Source: Streptomyces deccanensis
GTDB taxonomy: Bacteria; Actinomycetota; Actinomycetes; Streptomycetales; Streptomycetaceae
DNA: 64,000 nt
NCBI RefSeq assembly: GCF_022385335.1
Contig: NZ_CP092431.1
Span: 7,564,001 to 7,628,000 of the forward strand
Direction: 5' to 3'
Of this stretch, positions 1 through 9,254 are shown piece after piece. Both the position numbers and the translations under genes were made by a program. Positions within the stretch are counted from its first letter, which is position 1, and each line of letters starts with the position of its first letter. The notes beneath the pieces are model-generated. The model searched no databases, had not been told where the DNA came from, and saw only the letters and a program-made list of their open reading frames with translations.

Positions 1-18
1 GTCGGGGGAGGGGGTCCC

Positions 19-1710
19 ATGTCCGACACACCGTCAGTACCGACCACACCGGAATCCGAAGGCCCGTCGCCGAGGGCTCGCGCGGGGACGGACAAGGACC
101 GGCCGCGGCCGACAGGTCCTGCCGACGCCACAGCGGCGGGCAAGGCGGGCGGACCATCACCCCTACGGGGCGGACCCGCACCCGTACCTGCTAGACCCGC
201 ACCCATACCGGGCGGACCGCCGCCCGCGCCGCCCGGACTGATCGATTTCGCACCTGACGATCCCGCGCCGATCCGTACCGCGACCCTGTGGGCGGCCCTG
301 GCCACCGGCCTGCTCAGCATGTTCCTGCTGGGCGACGGGCTGGCGGTCAACCTGGTCTTCGTCGCCGTGCCCGCCACGCTCGCCGTGTACTTCGCGGGCC
401 GCCGGGCGGGCCGCCGTCCTCGCCCGTGGGCCCTCGTCTGGGGCGTCGGCGGGCTGGCTCTGCTGACCGTGCCCGCGCTGCGAGCCGCCGAGTGGCCCTC
501 GTTCCTGGCCGTCGTCACCGCCTTCGCGGTGGGTTCGCTCGCCCTGCACGGCGGCCGCACCTGGCCGGCCGTTCTGCTCGGACCCGTCGGTGTCTTCACC
601 TCGCTGGTCACCGGGGCGGCCTGGGCGTGGCAGGGCCTGCGCGAGCGGCTGGGAGGCGACCGGAGCCGTCTGGCACCCCTGCTGAGGGCGCTTGTCGTGG
701 CCGCGGCCCTCCTCTTCGTCTTCGGCGCGCTGTTCGCCGGGGCCGACGCGGCCTTCGCCGATCTGCTCGGCGCTCTGGTGCCCGACGTCTCCGTGAACGA
801 CGGGCCCTGGAGGATCCTGCTGCTCGCACTGGGCCTGTTCGGGACCCTCGCGGCGGCCCGTACGGCGGCCGCACCGGCCAGGTGGGACCGCATCCAGGTG
901 CCGGCGGTGCGTGCCCGCGGGCGCGTCGAGTGGGCGCTGCCCCTGGTCGGACTCGTCGGGCTCTTCGCCGTCTTCAACGCCGTCCAGCTCGCCGTGCTCT
1001 TCGGTGGCTACGACGCGGTCCTGAAGGAGACCGGCCAGACCTACGCCCAGTACGCGCGCCAGGGTTTCTGGCAGTTGCTCATGGCCACGCTGCTCACCCT
1101 GCTGGTCATCGTGGTCGCCCTGCGCTGGGCGCCCCGCACCCGGTCGAGTGACAGGACGCTCGTGCGCGGGGTACTGGGGACGCTGTGCGCGCTGGCGCTC
1201 GTCGTCGTGGCGTCCGCGGTGCGGCGTATGGACATGTATATGGAGGCCTACGGGCTGACGCGGCTGAGGATCTCGGTGCTGACCATGGAGCTCTGGCTCG
1301 GCCTGGTCATCGTGCTCATCATGGCCGCCGGTGTGTGGGGCGCCCGATGGCTGCCGCGTGCCGTCGCGGCCAGTGCGGCCGCCGTGGTGCTCGCGTTCGG
1401 GCTGGTGTCGCCGGACGGGCTGATCGCCGAGCGCAACGTCGAGCGGTACGAGACCACGGGCCGCTTCGACCTGCCCTACGCGCGCGGGCTGTCCGCCGAC
1501 GCGGTGCCCGCCCTGGACCGGCTGGAGGAGCCCATGCGGTCGTGCGCGCTGTGGGACATCAAGGAGGAGCTGGACGAGCGGCAGCACGTTCCCTGGTACG
1601 CCACGAGCTGGGGCGAGGCCGAGGCCAGGCGCATCCTGGAGGAGCGTCCGCCGGTGGGGGACGCGAGTGGACCGGAGTGCGGTGAGCCGGGTCCGGAGTT
1701 CTACCGCTGA
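19..1710 (+). CDS. DUF4153/DUF4173-family polytopic membrane protein
   Basis: Predicted integral membrane protein of 563 residues. The first 75 residues are a Pro/Ala/Gly-rich disordered cytoplasmic tail. About ten hydrophobic helices follow between residues 90 and 480, then a polar C-terminal tail of about 90 residues. The segments around YARQGFWQLL (about residue 345) and RRMDMYMEAYGLTRLRI (about residue 405) are the conserved signatures I associate with DUF4153/DUF4173. The family's biochemical role is unknown, so no reaction is proposed. The ATG at 19 has a strong purine-rich ribosome site (GGGGGAGGGGG) just upstream. The gene ends before a strong hairpin and is convergent with an MFS exporter. 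Family assignment is from remembered motifs; membrane topology is visible directly. Confidence 0.8.
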   Translation: MSDTPSVPTTPESEGPSPRARAGTDKDRPRPTGPADATAAGKAGGPSPLRGGPAPVPARPAPIPGGPPPAPPGLIDFAPDDPAPIRTATLWAALATGLLSMFLLGDGLAVNLVFVAVPATLAVYFAGRRAGRRPRPWALVWGVGGLALLTVPALRAAEWPSFLAVVTAFAVGSLALHGGRTWPAVLLGPVGVFTSLVTGAAWAWQGLRERLGGDRSRLAPLLRALVVAAALLFVFGALFAGADAAFADLLGALVPDVSVNDGPWRILLLALGLFGTLAAARTAAAPARWDRIQVPAVRARGRVEWALPLVGLVGLFAVFNAVQLAVLFGGYDAVLKETGQTYAQYARQGFWQLLMATLLTLLVIVVALRWAPRTRSSDRTLVRGVLGTLCALALVVVASAVRRMDMYMEAYGLTRLRISVLTMELWLGLVIVLIMAAGVWGARWLPRAVAASAAAVVLAFGLVSPDGLIAERNVERYETTGRFDLPYARGLSADAVPALDRLEEPMRSCALWDIKEELDERQHVPWYATSWGEAEARRILEERPPVGDASGPECGEPGPEFYR

Positions 1711-1730
1711 GAGTCGTCGCGGCCCACGCA

Positions 1731-1779
1731 CGGCCGGACCGCGCCCTGGACTGGCGTGGACCAGGGCGCGGTCCGGCCG
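1731..1779. terminator. Bidirectional hairpin terminator
   Basis: Perfect 19-bp inverted repeat (arms 1731-1749 and 1761-1779, 11-nt loop) between two convergent genes. There is no U tract, as is usual for Streptomyces terminators. It can serve both the DUF4153 gene and the MFS gene. Confidence 0.85.
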
Positions 1780-1807
1780 ATGTGCGGCCACTTCCGTGAT
1801 CGTCCCG

Positions 1808-3358
1808 TCAGCCTCCGGCGGTGGGTCCTGCCGTGCCGGAGAGGGCTTCCAGATCGCTCTTGCGGACCCTGATCACCAGGACGGCGGTGGCCAGGGCGAG
1901 TACGGCCATCGCGACAGCCGGTATGAAAGCCGTCGAGATGCCCTGGGAGAGCACCTCATGGCTCCAGGGAGCCGGCAACTGCTGGGTCTTTGCGAACTCG
2001 GCCTTCTGCGCGTCGGTGGCCTGGGCCATGAAGAGCTGGACCTGCTTCTCCGCCTCGTCACGACTGGCCGTACCGAAGACCGTCGTGAGGATGGACAGGC
2101 CGAGCGAGCCGCCCACCTGCTGCGTCACGTTGAGCAGACCGGACGCCGCGCCCGCCTCGTGGGGTGCGACCCCCGACACGGCGGTCAGGGTGAGGGTCAC
2201 GAAGTTCAGGCCCATGCCGAAGCCGAACATCACCATCGGACCGAGCACGCCGCTGACGTAGGAACTGTCGGGGCTGATGAAGGTCTGCCAGGTCAGGCCG
2301 AGCACCACGAGCGTGGAGCCGACCACCATGAACGGCTTGGGGCCGAGCACAGGCAGGAACCGTTGTGACAGACCGGCGCCGGTGACGATCGCGACGGTCA
2401 CCGGGAGGAAGGCCAGACCGGCCTCGATCGGGGTGTAGCGCAGCACGTTCTGCACGAACAGCACGATGAAGAAGAACATCCCGAACATCGCCGCCGCGAG
2501 ACTCAGCATGATCACGTACGTGCCCGAGCGGTTGCGGTCGGTGAACATCCGCAGCGGGGTGATGGGCTCCCGCGCGCGCCTCTCGATGAGGCCGAACGCC
2601 AGCAGCAGGACCATCGCCGCCGCGAAGGAACCGATGGTCAGGCCGTCGCGCCAGCCCTCCTCCGCCGCGCGGATGAACCCGTAGACGAGCGAGGCCATAC
2701 CGGCGGTCGAGGTGAGCGCGCCCGCGATGTCGAACCGTCCCGGGTGCCGCTCGGACTCACTGATGTACATCGGGGTGAGGACGGCGATCAGCACACCGAT
2801 GGGCACGTTGACGAACAGCACCCACCTCCAGTCGAGCCACTCGGTGAGCATGCCGCCCGCGAGCAGACCGATGGCGCCGCCACCGGCGGAGACGGCGGCG
2901 AAAACGCCGAACGCGCGGTTCCGCTCCGGTCCCTCCGGGAACGTCGTCGTGATGAGCGCCAGCGAGGTCGGCGACGCGATCGCTCCACCGACGCCCTGCA
3001 GGGCTCGGGCCGCGAGGAGTTGCCAGGGTTCCTGGGCGAGCCCGCCGAGCAGCGAGGCGAGGGTGAAGACCAGGATTCCGGTCATGAACACCCGGCGTCG
3101 GCCGAGGATGTCACCGGCCCGGCCGCCCAGGAGCAGCAGACCGCCGAAGGTCAGCGTGTAGGCGCTGACCACCCATGTCAGGTCGGTGGTGCTGAACTTG
3201 AGCGCGTCTTGAATGTGCGGGAGGGCGATGTTCACAATCGTCGCGTCGAGTACCACCATGAGTTGGCAGGCCGCGATGACGGTGAGTGCGATGCCGGGGC
3301 GCCCCTCCCGGCGGGCGGCTCCCGGCTTCTGATCCTTAATCAACGGAGAGGTTGTCAC
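1808..3358 (-). CDS. MFS drug exporter, DHA2 (EmrB/QacA) 14-TM type
   Basis: Proton-driven efflux permease of the cytoplasmic membrane, 516 residues with about 14 hydrophobic helices. Near the N terminus, VVLDATIVNIALP is the D-type motif of TM1 in 14-helix exporters. GGRAGDILGRRRVF is the cytoplasmic motif A between TM2 and TM3. The start is GTG at 3358 (MTTSPLIKDQ), preceded on the minus strand by a GGGGGACC ribosome site. The gene is divergent from a TetR regulator, and the intergenic region carries two palindromic operators. This is the classic layout of a self-regulated, ligand-induced efflux pair. The substrate cannot be told from sequence. Confidence 0.9.
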   Translation of the reverse strand: MTTSPLIKDQKPGAARREGRPGIALTVIAACQLMVVLDATIVNIALPHIQDALKFSTTDLTWVVSAYTLTFGGLLLLGGRAGDILGRRRVFMTGILVFTLASLLGGLAQEPWQLLAARALQGVGGAIASPTSLALITTTFPEGPERNRAFGVFAAVSAGGGAIGLLAGGMLTEWLDWRWVLFVNVPIGVLIAVLTPMYISESERHPGRFDIAGALTSTAGMASLVYGFIRAAEEGWRDGLTIGSFAAAMVLLLAFGLIERRAREPITPLRMFTDRNRSGTYVIMLSLAAAMFGMFFFIVLFVQNVLRYTPIEAGLAFLPVTVAIVTGAGLSQRFLPVLGPKPFMVVGSTLVVLGLTWQTFISPDSSYVSGVLGPMVMFGFGMGLNFVTLTLTAVSGVAPHEAGAASGLLNVTQQVGGSLGLSILTTVFGTASRDEAEKQVQLFMAQATDAQKAEFAKTQQLPAPWSHEVLSQGISTAFIPAVAMAVLALATAVLVIRVRKSDLEALSGTAGPTAGG

Positions 3359-3381
3359 TATGGGTCCCCCACAAGTGCCTT

Positions 3382-3401
3382 AGTGAACGCTCGCGTTCAC
3401 T
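3382..3401. promoter_or_regulatory. Operator palindrome 1 for the divergent TetR/MFS pair
   Basis: Arms AGTGAACGC and GCGTTCACT (9 bp, perfect) flank a 2-nt centre. It lies 24-43 nt upstream of the MFS start codon, over the expected MFS core promoter, as a repressor site would. Confidence 0.75.
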
Positions 3402-3429
3402 GACGCGTCCACGGTAGTGAGTCCCCCTT

Positions 3430-3449
3430 AGTGAACGCAAGCGTTCATT
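3430..3449. promoter_or_regulatory. Operator palindrome 2 for the divergent TetR/MFS pair
   Basis: AGTGAACGC-AA-GCGTTCATT is the same motif as the site at 3382 with one arm mismatch. The start is 48 bp from the first site. Two copies in one intergenic region strongly suggest the binding site of the adjacent TetR protein. Confidence 0.75.
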
Positions 3450-3529
3450 GAGTCGCCGCCGGGTCCGCGCGTCGTCCGTCCGCTTCCGCTTTCGGCACCC
3501 CCGCCCCCTGGCTCAACGGAGAAACACAG

Positions 3530-4144
3530 ATGGTCACTTCGCGCTGGACGACCGCTCCCGCCCCGACGGTCTCCCCGCGCCGGCGCGGCGCCGTGCTCGA
3601 GCGCGCCATCCTCGACGCCGCGCTGGAGCAGCTCAGCACGGTCGGATGGAGCGGCCTCACCATGGAGGGAGTCGCCGCGGGCGCCCAGACGGGCAAGGCG
3701 GCGGTCTATCGCCGCTGGCCCTCCAAGGAGGACCTCGTCGCCGACGCGCTGCAGGCCGGGCTGCCGCGTTTCGAGGAGGCGCCCGACCTCGGGAACGTGC
3801 GCGAGGATCTGCTGGCGCTGTGCCGGCAGGCGCGTGAGGCGATGTTCTCCCGCCCCGGGTTCGCTCTGCGGTCGGTGATTCACGAATGCGACACCACCCA
3901 GGCCGAGCGCTTCCATGGCGTGATCATCGAGGGGGTCGTGCAGCCGACGGTCAAGCTGCTGCGCGAGGTCGTCGAGCGTGGAATCCGGCGGGGTGAGGTG
4001 CGGTCCGACGCGGCCAACAGCTATGTCTTCGACGCGATTCCGGCCATGATGATGTACCGCTCGAAGATGTGCGGGAGCGAATGGAGCGAGCGGGAGATCG
4101 AGGAGATGATCGACCAGTTGATGGTTCCGCTGCTGCGCCGATGA
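3530..4144 (+). CDS. TetR/AcrR-family transcriptional repressor
   Basis: Dimeric repressor of 204 residues. The N-terminal TetR DNA-binding domain spans roughly residues 20-70, with the helix-turn-helix in LTMEGVAAGAQTGKAAVYRRWPSK. The remainder is an all-helical ligand-binding domain typical of TetR proteins. The ATG at 3530 follows an AACGGAGAAA ribosome site. It is divergent from the MFS exporter at 1808-3358, and the two share an intergenic region with two copies of an AGTGAACGC palindrome. It probably represses both genes until an effector binds. The effector is unknown. Confidence 0.9.
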   Translation: MVTSRWTTAPAPTVSPRRRGAVLERAILDAALEQLSTVGWSGLTMEGVAAGAQTGKAAVYRRWPSKEDLVADALQAGLPRFEEAPDLGNVREDLLALCRQAREAMFSRPGFALRSVIHECDTTQAERFHGVIIEGVVQPTVKLLREVVERGIRRGEVRSDAANSYVFDAIPAMMMYRSKMCGSEWSEREIEEMIDQLMVPLLRR

Positions 4145-4220
4145 GGTGCCTGGGCGCAGTCGGGGAGAGGGGCGCGGTTGCCCCGGGAAACCTGGGTGTC
4201 GCACGGGGACGCGGGCGGCG

Positions 4221-4226
4221 TAGGCT
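4221..4226 (+). promoter_or_regulatory. Candidate -10 hexamer (TAGGCT) for rnhB
   Basis: TAGGCT fits the TAnnnT form of Streptomyces vegetative -10 elements and lies 9 nt before the rnhB ATG. The transcript would have little or no leader. No convincing -35 is seen. Confidence 0.4.
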
Positions 4227-4235
4227 AAGGGCGCC

Positions 4236-4937
4236 ATGCCGTACGAACCACCTACTCACACCGTCGAGCGCTCGCTGCGCGCCACGACCGGAGCGAAGGT
4301 CATTGCCGGTGTCGACGAGGTGGGGCGCGGAGCGTGGGCCGGCCCCGTCACCGTCTGCGCGGCGATCACCGGACTGCGCCGACCGCCCGAGGGCCTCACC
4401 GACTCCAAGCTCCTGACGATCAAGCGACGCGAGTCGCTCGCCGCGGAACTGCTGACGTGGGTCACCTCGCACGCCCTCGGTCACGCCTCTCCGGAGGAGA
4501 TCGACGACCTGGGCATGACGGCCGCGCTGCGGCTGGCCGCCGTGCGGGCCCTGGAGGCGCTCCCCATACGGCCCGACGCGGTCATCCTCGACGGCAAGCA
4601 CGACTACCTGGGGTCACCCTGGCGCGTCCGTACGGTGATCAAGGGCGATCAGTCCTGTGTCGCCGTCGCGGCCGCCTCGGTGATCGCCAAGGTTCAGCGC
4701 GACAAAATGATGGCCGAACTGGGTGTCGACCATGCAGACTTCGGTTTCGCGGCCAACGCCGGGTATCCGTCGCCTGTCCACAAGGCCGCGCTGGCGGAGC
4801 GGGGCCCCACCCCGTACCACCGGTTGTCGTGGGCGTATCTTGATGCGCTGCCCCAGTGGCGACACCTCAAGAAGGCCCGCAACTGGGCGGACGGAAGCGT
4901 TCCGGAGATCGAGGGCCAGCTCGGCTTCGATTTCTGA
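4236..4937 (+). CDS. rnhB: Ribonuclease HII
   Basis: Endoribonuclease that cuts the RNA strand of RNA-DNA hybrids and nicks 5' of single misincorporated ribonucleotides, starting ribonucleotide excision repair. It has 233 residues, near the family's usual length. The DEDD active site is complete: D27 and E28 in GVDEVGRG, D119 in ILDGKHD, and D138 in KGDQ. The conserved [13 protein letters not shown] helix and the [12 protein letters not shown] segment follow. The start ATG at 4236 lies close to a TAGGCT -10-like hexamer, suggesting a very short leader. The next gene begins 68 nt downstream on the same strand. Confidence 0.97.
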   Translation: MPYEPPTHTVERSLRATTGAKVIAGVDEVGRGAWAGPVTVCAAITGLRRPPEGLTDSKLLTIKRRESLAAELLTWVTSHALGHASPEEIDDLGMTAALRLAAVRALEALPIRPDAVILDGKHDYLGSPWRVRTVIKGDQSCVAVAAASVIAKVQRDKMMAELGVDHADFGFAANAGYPSPVHKAALAERGPTPYHRLSWAYLDALPQWRHLKKARNWADGSVPEIEGQLGFDF

Positions 4938-5005
4938 CGGATCCGTTCGCACTCATGTGCCACCCGCCGACGCGTGTCGCACCGGCGTTTGATAAACATC
5001 AGCTC

Positions 5006-5611
5006 ATGCCTCTCATTCCCGAGGAGCCTCAGATTCACGAGAGTGCCCAGGGCCCGCGTGCCACTCCGGCCAGCGGCCGGGTCGCGCCGACCCCCCGTCC
5101 CGTACCCGGTCCCCGTCCCGCGGCTCCGCCGCGTCCCGGTCGTCCGGGTCCTGCCCGGCCGGTGCCGGCCCAGCGCGCGGCTCATGCCGCGGTCAAGCCC
5201 GGGCCGTCCGCTCCTGCCGCAACCCCGCAGATCCAGCTGATCCCGGCCTCGGCCGAGGGTGCGCTGGACGCCGCCGAGGAAGCCGTCGACCTGCTGTTGG
5301 AGTCGGGCCGTGCCCCCGGTGACGTGCTGGTGATCACCACCGGCGAGTCGCATCCGTGGGCCGACCACGAGCTTTCCTTCGGCGAGGCCGCCTACTGGGC
5401 GCAGCACGACGCGGGCGACGACGTCTTCTACGCCGATGCCTCGGCCACCGACCGGGCCGCGCCGCGTCCCGTCGTCGTGGTCGCCGTCAACGGCGGAACC
5501 GATGCCGTCACCGCTCAGGCGCTGCCCAAGGCCCTCGGCCGGGCCCGGGCCCTGCTGATCGTGTGCGGCGACCCGCAGACGATCAACTCGGTGCTGGGCG
5601 CCGGAGTCTGA
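5006..5611 (+). CDS. Conserved Streptomyces hypothetical protein with Pro-rich N terminus
   Basis: A protein of 201 residues that I do not recognise as a named family. Residues 1-75 are Pro/Ala/Arg-rich and probably disordered. Residues 78-201 form a compact domain with alternating hydrophobic strands (DVLVITTGE, PVVVVAVNGG, ARALLIVCGDP) that looks like an alpha/beta fold. There is no signal peptide or membrane segment. I chose the ATG at 5006 because a longer in-frame reading back to 4856 would overlap rnhB. The TAAACAT sequence just upstream may be promoter. It is followed by a strong hairpin at 5625-5660. Confidence 0.75.
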   Translation: MPLIPEEPQIHESAQGPRATPASGRVAPTPRPVPGPRPAAPPRPGRPGPARPVPAQRAAHAAVKPGPSAPAATPQIQLIPASAEGALDAAEEAVDLLLESGRAPGDVLVITTGESHPWADHELSFGEAAYWAQHDAGDDVFYADASATDRAAPRPVVVVAVNGGTDAVTAQALPKALGRARALLIVCGDPQTINSVLGAGV

Positions 5612-5624
5612 GCGACTGCGGACC

Positions 5625-5660
5625 ACTCCCTGGTCGGCCCGCGAGGGCCCGCCGGGGAGT
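5625..5660. terminator. Nested GC hairpin terminator
   Basis: The outer arms ACTCCC and GGGAGT enclose an inner GGCCC-GCGA-GGGCC hairpin. It lies 14 nt after the stop of the upstream gene. Confidence 0.65.
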
Positions 5661-6056
5661 CGTGTGTGCCCGGGGACGACCTGGGCGGCACTGCGGCCAC
5701 ACCCCGTGATGGGGCGCTTCGGCGTGCCCGCGGGGTGTTTCGGCGTTGTCGGGGATCGGTTCGCGGGGGTGCGGTGCGGTCGGTGCCGTGGCCTTGCGGT
5801 GCGGGGCGGTCGGGTGCCGGGGAGGTGCGGCAGGGTGGCGGTGCGGCGGCATGGCGCGCCGTGCTCGGCGTGGGCCGCACCCCGCGGGCTCTCTCGCGGG
5901 GTGGGCGCGGGCGTGTGGGTGCCCGGACGGGCAATCGCTGGGTCCGGGCGGGCGTTCTCTTGGTCTGGCGGCCGTTCGCTTGGTCCGGGCCGGGCGCCGA
6001 AGCGGCTCGGAGCGGATGTGGCGCGGAGTGCCTGCGGCTCGGAACGCCCCTGCGGC
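5661..6056. other. Gene-free stretch between convergent genes
   Basis: About 400 bp of G-rich sequence on the plus strand, full of GCGG and GGGTG runs. Several open frames cross it on both strands. None has a ribosome site, a recognisable domain or normal amino acid composition, since they are rich in Arg, Gly, Cys and Trp. I see no gene here. Confidence 0.6.
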
Positions 6057-6683
6057 TCAGCGTGCCGCGGCTCGGCGCAGTACCTCCGACGCGACGCCAC
6101 CGGTGCGTGGCATGGGCGGCGGCGCGACAGCCGTGGCGAAGGGCTCGGCCGGTGAGTCCGCGTGGGGACGACGACCCCCTCGGCCCTCGCCGAGGACCTG
6201 CCAGCCGTCACGTGTCAGTGTGATGTACGCCCCGCAGCGCAGCCCGTGCAGTGTGCAGGCGTCCCGCAGCCCCCACATCCACGCCCCGTCCTCCTCCGTC
6301 CAACGCGCGTCGCCGTCACGGCAGTAGAGCAGCACGGCCGTACGCACCGGGGTGCGCCGGCGCAGATCGTGCGGAATGACCCGGCGCAACTGGGCGAGGA
6401 GAGCGTTGCGGAACATCCAGCCGTCGGCCGGGGCCGGACGCCGGACGAACGAGGCGCTCGCCCTCAACCGCTCGTCCGGATCCAGCACGGCGATGACCGC
6501 CGTCGCGGGCCGGGGCTGATGGCGCGCGTGCAGTCCGCTGACGACCTCCCGGGGATTGCGCAGCAGCGGAATCCCGGCGGCGGCCCATTCCGCGGGCTCG
6601 AGCAACCGGTTGGCGGAAGTGGTGGAGAGGTCGGCAGAGGTCGACACGGAAGCCGCCGAGGACGGAGCGAATCCGAAGGTCAC
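6057..6683 (-). CDS. Uncharacterised actinobacterial protein with possible degenerate RadC/JAB-like C-terminal half
   Basis: A protein of 208 residues from a GTG at 6683, chosen because GGGAGG sits directly upstream. An in-frame GTG at 6743 would add 20 residues. Residues near NPREVVSGLHA, AVIAVLDPDERL and a final EEDGAWMWGLRDACTLHGLRCGAYITLTRDGWQVL segment recall the order of elements in RadC-type JAB domains (PREV, LLD-x-x-x-R, D-x-x-x-T-x-x-L-x-x-A-G-x-x-x-G-I). The metal-binding HNHPSGD motif is absent, replaced by YCRDGDA. If the fold is right, the protein is not a metalloprotease. This is inference from pattern similarity; the function is unknown. Confidence 0.6.
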   Translation of the reverse strand: MTFGFAPSSAASVSTSADLSTTSANRLLEPAEWAAAGIPLLRNPREVVSGLHARHQPRPATAVIAVLDPDERLRASASFVRRPAPADGWMFRNALLAQLRRVIPHDLRRRTPVRTAVLLYCRDGDARWTEEDGAWMWGLRDACTLHGLRCGAYITLTRDGWQVLGEGRGGRRPHADSPAEPFATAVAPPPMPRTGGVASEVLRRAAAR

Positions 6684-6793
6684 GATCCTCCCTTCGGCTA
6701 CGCGCCCACACAGCGGGCGGGGGTCGGACTTGGGGGAGCGCACGCCGCAGCAGAAGCCCTACCGATTCACGAGTGGGCCGTGCGGGGAGCGGA

Positions 6794-6840
6794 CCCCAAT
6801 TCTTCCTGGCGAACTTGGTTGCGGCAACGAGCAATTGGGG
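6794..6840. repeat. Inverted repeat downstream of recQ
   Basis: Arms CCCCAATT (6794-6801) and AATTGGGG (6833-6840) are perfect. A smaller GTTG/CAAC hairpin lies inside the 31-nt loop. It lies between the recQ stop and the start of the next minus-strand gene. It could be a recQ terminator or a regulatory element of the downstream gene. Confidence 0.4.
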
Positions 6841-6940
6841 CCACTGACAGTTTTGTGGTGATCCACCGCTTATATCCCTGCGCATGGGACGCGCCCGTAA
6901 CGCCCAAGCGGCACGGAGCTCACGCGTGGTTGACGGTCGG

Positions 6941-9121
6941 TCACCCCCGGACGGCGAGCACGAGCGGCAACACCCCCTGTGCGCCCGCGCGCCGGAGCAC
7001 GCGCGTGGCGACCGCGAGGGTCCAGCCGGTCTCCGTGGCGTCGTCGATCAGCAGAACGGGCCCGTCCGCCTCCCTGAGGGCGGCGGCCAGTTCGGGCGGC
7101 ACGGTCAGCGCCCCGTCGAGCGCCTTGAGCCGTTGTGCGCTGTTGCTGCGGGTGACCTGCGTGACCGCGCCGGTGTACGCCACCGAACCCAGCAGCGGCA
7201 GACGGCCGATCTCGGCGATCCGCGCGCCCAGGGAACCGATCAGCTGCGGCCGGGTACGGGACGCCATGGTGACGACCCCCACCGGTCGGGGCTGTGCGTC
7301 GGCCTGTCCGGAGGCCCAGCCGCCGGGGCCCTTCGCCCAGTCGGCCAGTACGGCCACCACCGCCTTCGCCACGTCGTCAGGAACCGGTCCGTCCGGGGCC
7401 TGCGGCGCGAGCATCGGCCGGAGTCGGTTGCCCCAGCCGATGTCCGACAGCCGCCCCAACGCTCGCCCCGGAGCCGCCTGTTCACCGGCCGGAATGCGTC
7501 CTTTCAGATTCACGCCGACCGCAGGCAGCCCGGTCGGCCACATCTTGCGGGGCTCCACCTCGACCCCCGCCCGCCCCAACTCGCCGCGCGCCGCGTCCAG
7601 CGCCGCCGACGAGACGGATTCCGCGAACCTGGGCTTGGTGCAGGTGTCGCACCGCCCGCAGGGCGCCGCCTCCTCGTCGTCCAGCTGCCGTCGCAGGAAC
7701 TCCATCCGGCAGCCTGACGTCGTGACGTAGTCACGCATGGCCTGCTGCTCGGCCGCGCGCTGCTTGGCGACCCAGGCATAGCGCTCGGTGTCGTACGTCC
7801 AGGGAACGCCGGTGGAGACCCAGCCGCCCTGGACGCGGCGGACCGCGCCGTCCACGTCGAGGACCTTCAGCATCGTCTCCAACCGGGAACGACGCAGTTC
7901 CACCAGCGGTTCGAGGGCGGGCAGGGACAGGGGTCGCTCGGCGTGTGCCAGGACGTCCAGGGTCCGGCGCACCTGCTCCTCCGGAGGGAAGGCGACCGAG
8001 GCGAAGTACTCCCAGATCGCCTGGTCCTCCCTGCCGGGCAGCAGCAGCACCTCGGCGTGCTCGACACCGCGACCCGCGCGGCCCACCTGCTGGTAGTAGG
8101 CGATGGGGGAGGACGGCGAGCCCAGGTGCACGACGAACCCCAGGTCGGGCTTGTCGAAGCCCATCCCCAGAGCGGAGGTGGCGACAAGGGCCTTGACCCG
8201 GTTGGCGAGGAGATCCTCCTCGGCCTGCTGCCGGTCGGCGTTCTCCGTCTTGCCCGTGTACGACGTCACGGTGTGCCCGCACTGGCGGAGGAACGCGGTG
8301 ACCTCCTCGGCGGCGGCCACGGTGAGCGTGTAGATGATCCCGGAGCCCGGCAACTCGTCCAGGTGGTCGGCGAGCCAGGCCATCCGGTGGGCGGCGTCCG
8401 GCAGCTCGAGCACACCGAGGCTCAGGCTCTCGCGGTCCAGCGGCCCGCGCAGGACCAGGGCGTCCGTGCCGCCGCCCGTGCCCAACTGCTCCGCCACGTC
8501 TGCCGTCACGCGCGCGTTGGCCGTCGCGGTCGTGGCGAGCACCGGGACTCCCTGCGGCAGATCGGCCAGCATGGTGCGCAGTCGCCGGTAGTCGGGGCGG
8601 AAGTCATGACCCCAGTCCGAGATGCAGTGCGCCTCGTCGACCACGAGCAGCCCGGTCGCGGCCGCCAGCTCGGGCAGGACCTGGTCACGGAAGTCGGGGT
8701 TGTTGAGCCGCTCCGGGCTGACCAGGAGCACGTCGACCGTGCCCGCAGTGACCTCCTGGCGGATGGTGTCCCACTCCTCCGTGTTCGACGAGTTGATCGT
8801 CCGCGCGTGGATGCCGGCGCGGGCGGCCGCATCCACCTGGTTGCGCATGAGGGCGAGGAGCGGGGAGACGATGACGGTGGGGCCCGCACCCCGTTCGCGC
8901 AGCAGCGCGGTCGCGACGAAGTACACCGCGGACTTGCCCCAGCCCGTGCGCTGCACCACCAGGGCTCTGCGCTGATCCGCGACCAGCGCCTCGATGGCGT
9001 GCCACTGGTCCTCGCGCAGTCGCGCGCCACCCGCCGGCGCGCCGACGAGACGGGCGAGCACGGTGTCGGCGGCCGTACGTAGCTCTCGGCGGTCCATGGG
9101 GGACAGGTCTTCGTCGCTCAT
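6941..9121 (-). CDS. recQ: RecQ-family ATP-dependent DNA helicase with C-terminal phosphoribosyltransferase-like domain
   Basis: 3'-5' helicase of the RecQ superfamily, 726 residues from the ATG at 9121 ([10 protein letters not shown]). The helicase core has Walker A TGWGKS (K63), SPLLALM, DEAH box [19 protein letters not shown] (D162-H165), [18 protein letters not shown] and QQVGRAGRG. The RecQ zinc module follows at about residues 495-530 (GCRMEFLRR, then CGRCDTC). Unlike E. coli RecQ there is no clear HRDC domain. The last 200 residues instead end in [13 protein letters not shown], the PRPP-binding loop of type I phosphoribosyltransferases. A TTG at 9181 could extend the N terminus by 20 residues but is less likely. 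It is divergent from the DUF4192 gene. Confidence 0.9.
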   Translation of the reverse strand: MSDEDLSPMDRRELRTAADTVLARLVGAPAGGARLREDQWHAIEALVADQRRALVVQRTGWGKSAVYFVATALLRERGAGPTVIVSPLLALMRNQVDAAARAGIHARTINSSNTEEWDTIRQEVTAGTVDVLLVSPERLNNPDFRDQVLPELAAATGLLVVDEAHCISDWGHDFRPDYRRLRTMLADLPQGVPVLATTATANARVTADVAEQLGTGGGTDALVLRGPLDRESLSLGVLELPDAAHRMAWLADHLDELPGSGIIYTLTVAAAEEVTAFLRQCGHTVTSYTGKTENADRQQAEEDLLANRVKALVATSALGMGFDKPDLGFVVHLGSPSSPIAYYQQVGRAGRGVEHAEVLLLPGREDQAIWEYFASVAFPPEEQVRRTLDVLAHAERPLSLPALEPLVELRRSRLETMLKVLDVDGAVRRVQGGWVSTGVPWTYDTERYAWVAKQRAAEQQAMRDYVTTSGCRMEFLRRQLDDEEAAPCGRCDTCTKPRFAESVSSAALDAARGELGRAGVEVEPRKMWPTGLPAVGVNLKGRIPAGEQAAPGRALGRLSDIGWGNRLRPMLAPQAPDGPVPDDVAKAVVAVLADWAKGPGGWASGQADAQPRPVGVVTMASRTRPQLIGSLGARIAEIGRLPLLGSVAYTGAVTQVTRSNSAQRLKALDGALTVPPELAAALREADGPVLLIDDATETGWTLAVATRVLRRAGAQGVLPLVLAVRG

Positions 9122-9254
9122 GGCCCCATGCAACCCGATGCCTCGGACATCGCGCGAACGAGAGGAGCGAACTGTGGACAAGCTCTGACGTGGTCATGGT
9201 CGGACTTATCCACAGGCCAAAGCGGAATCTCAAGATCCGCGAGATGGTCGCCGC

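Noticed and set aside
163..1791. A 542-codon minus-strand frame opposite the DUF4153 gene
   Set aside because: It is Gly/Arg/His/Gln-rich with no recognisable domain. It is an artefact of high GC3 on the other strand.
5746..6327. A 193-codon plus-strand frame in the region after the small hypothetical gene
   Set aside because: Low-complexity Arg/Gly/Cys composition, no ribosome site, and it overlaps the minus-strand gene at 6057.
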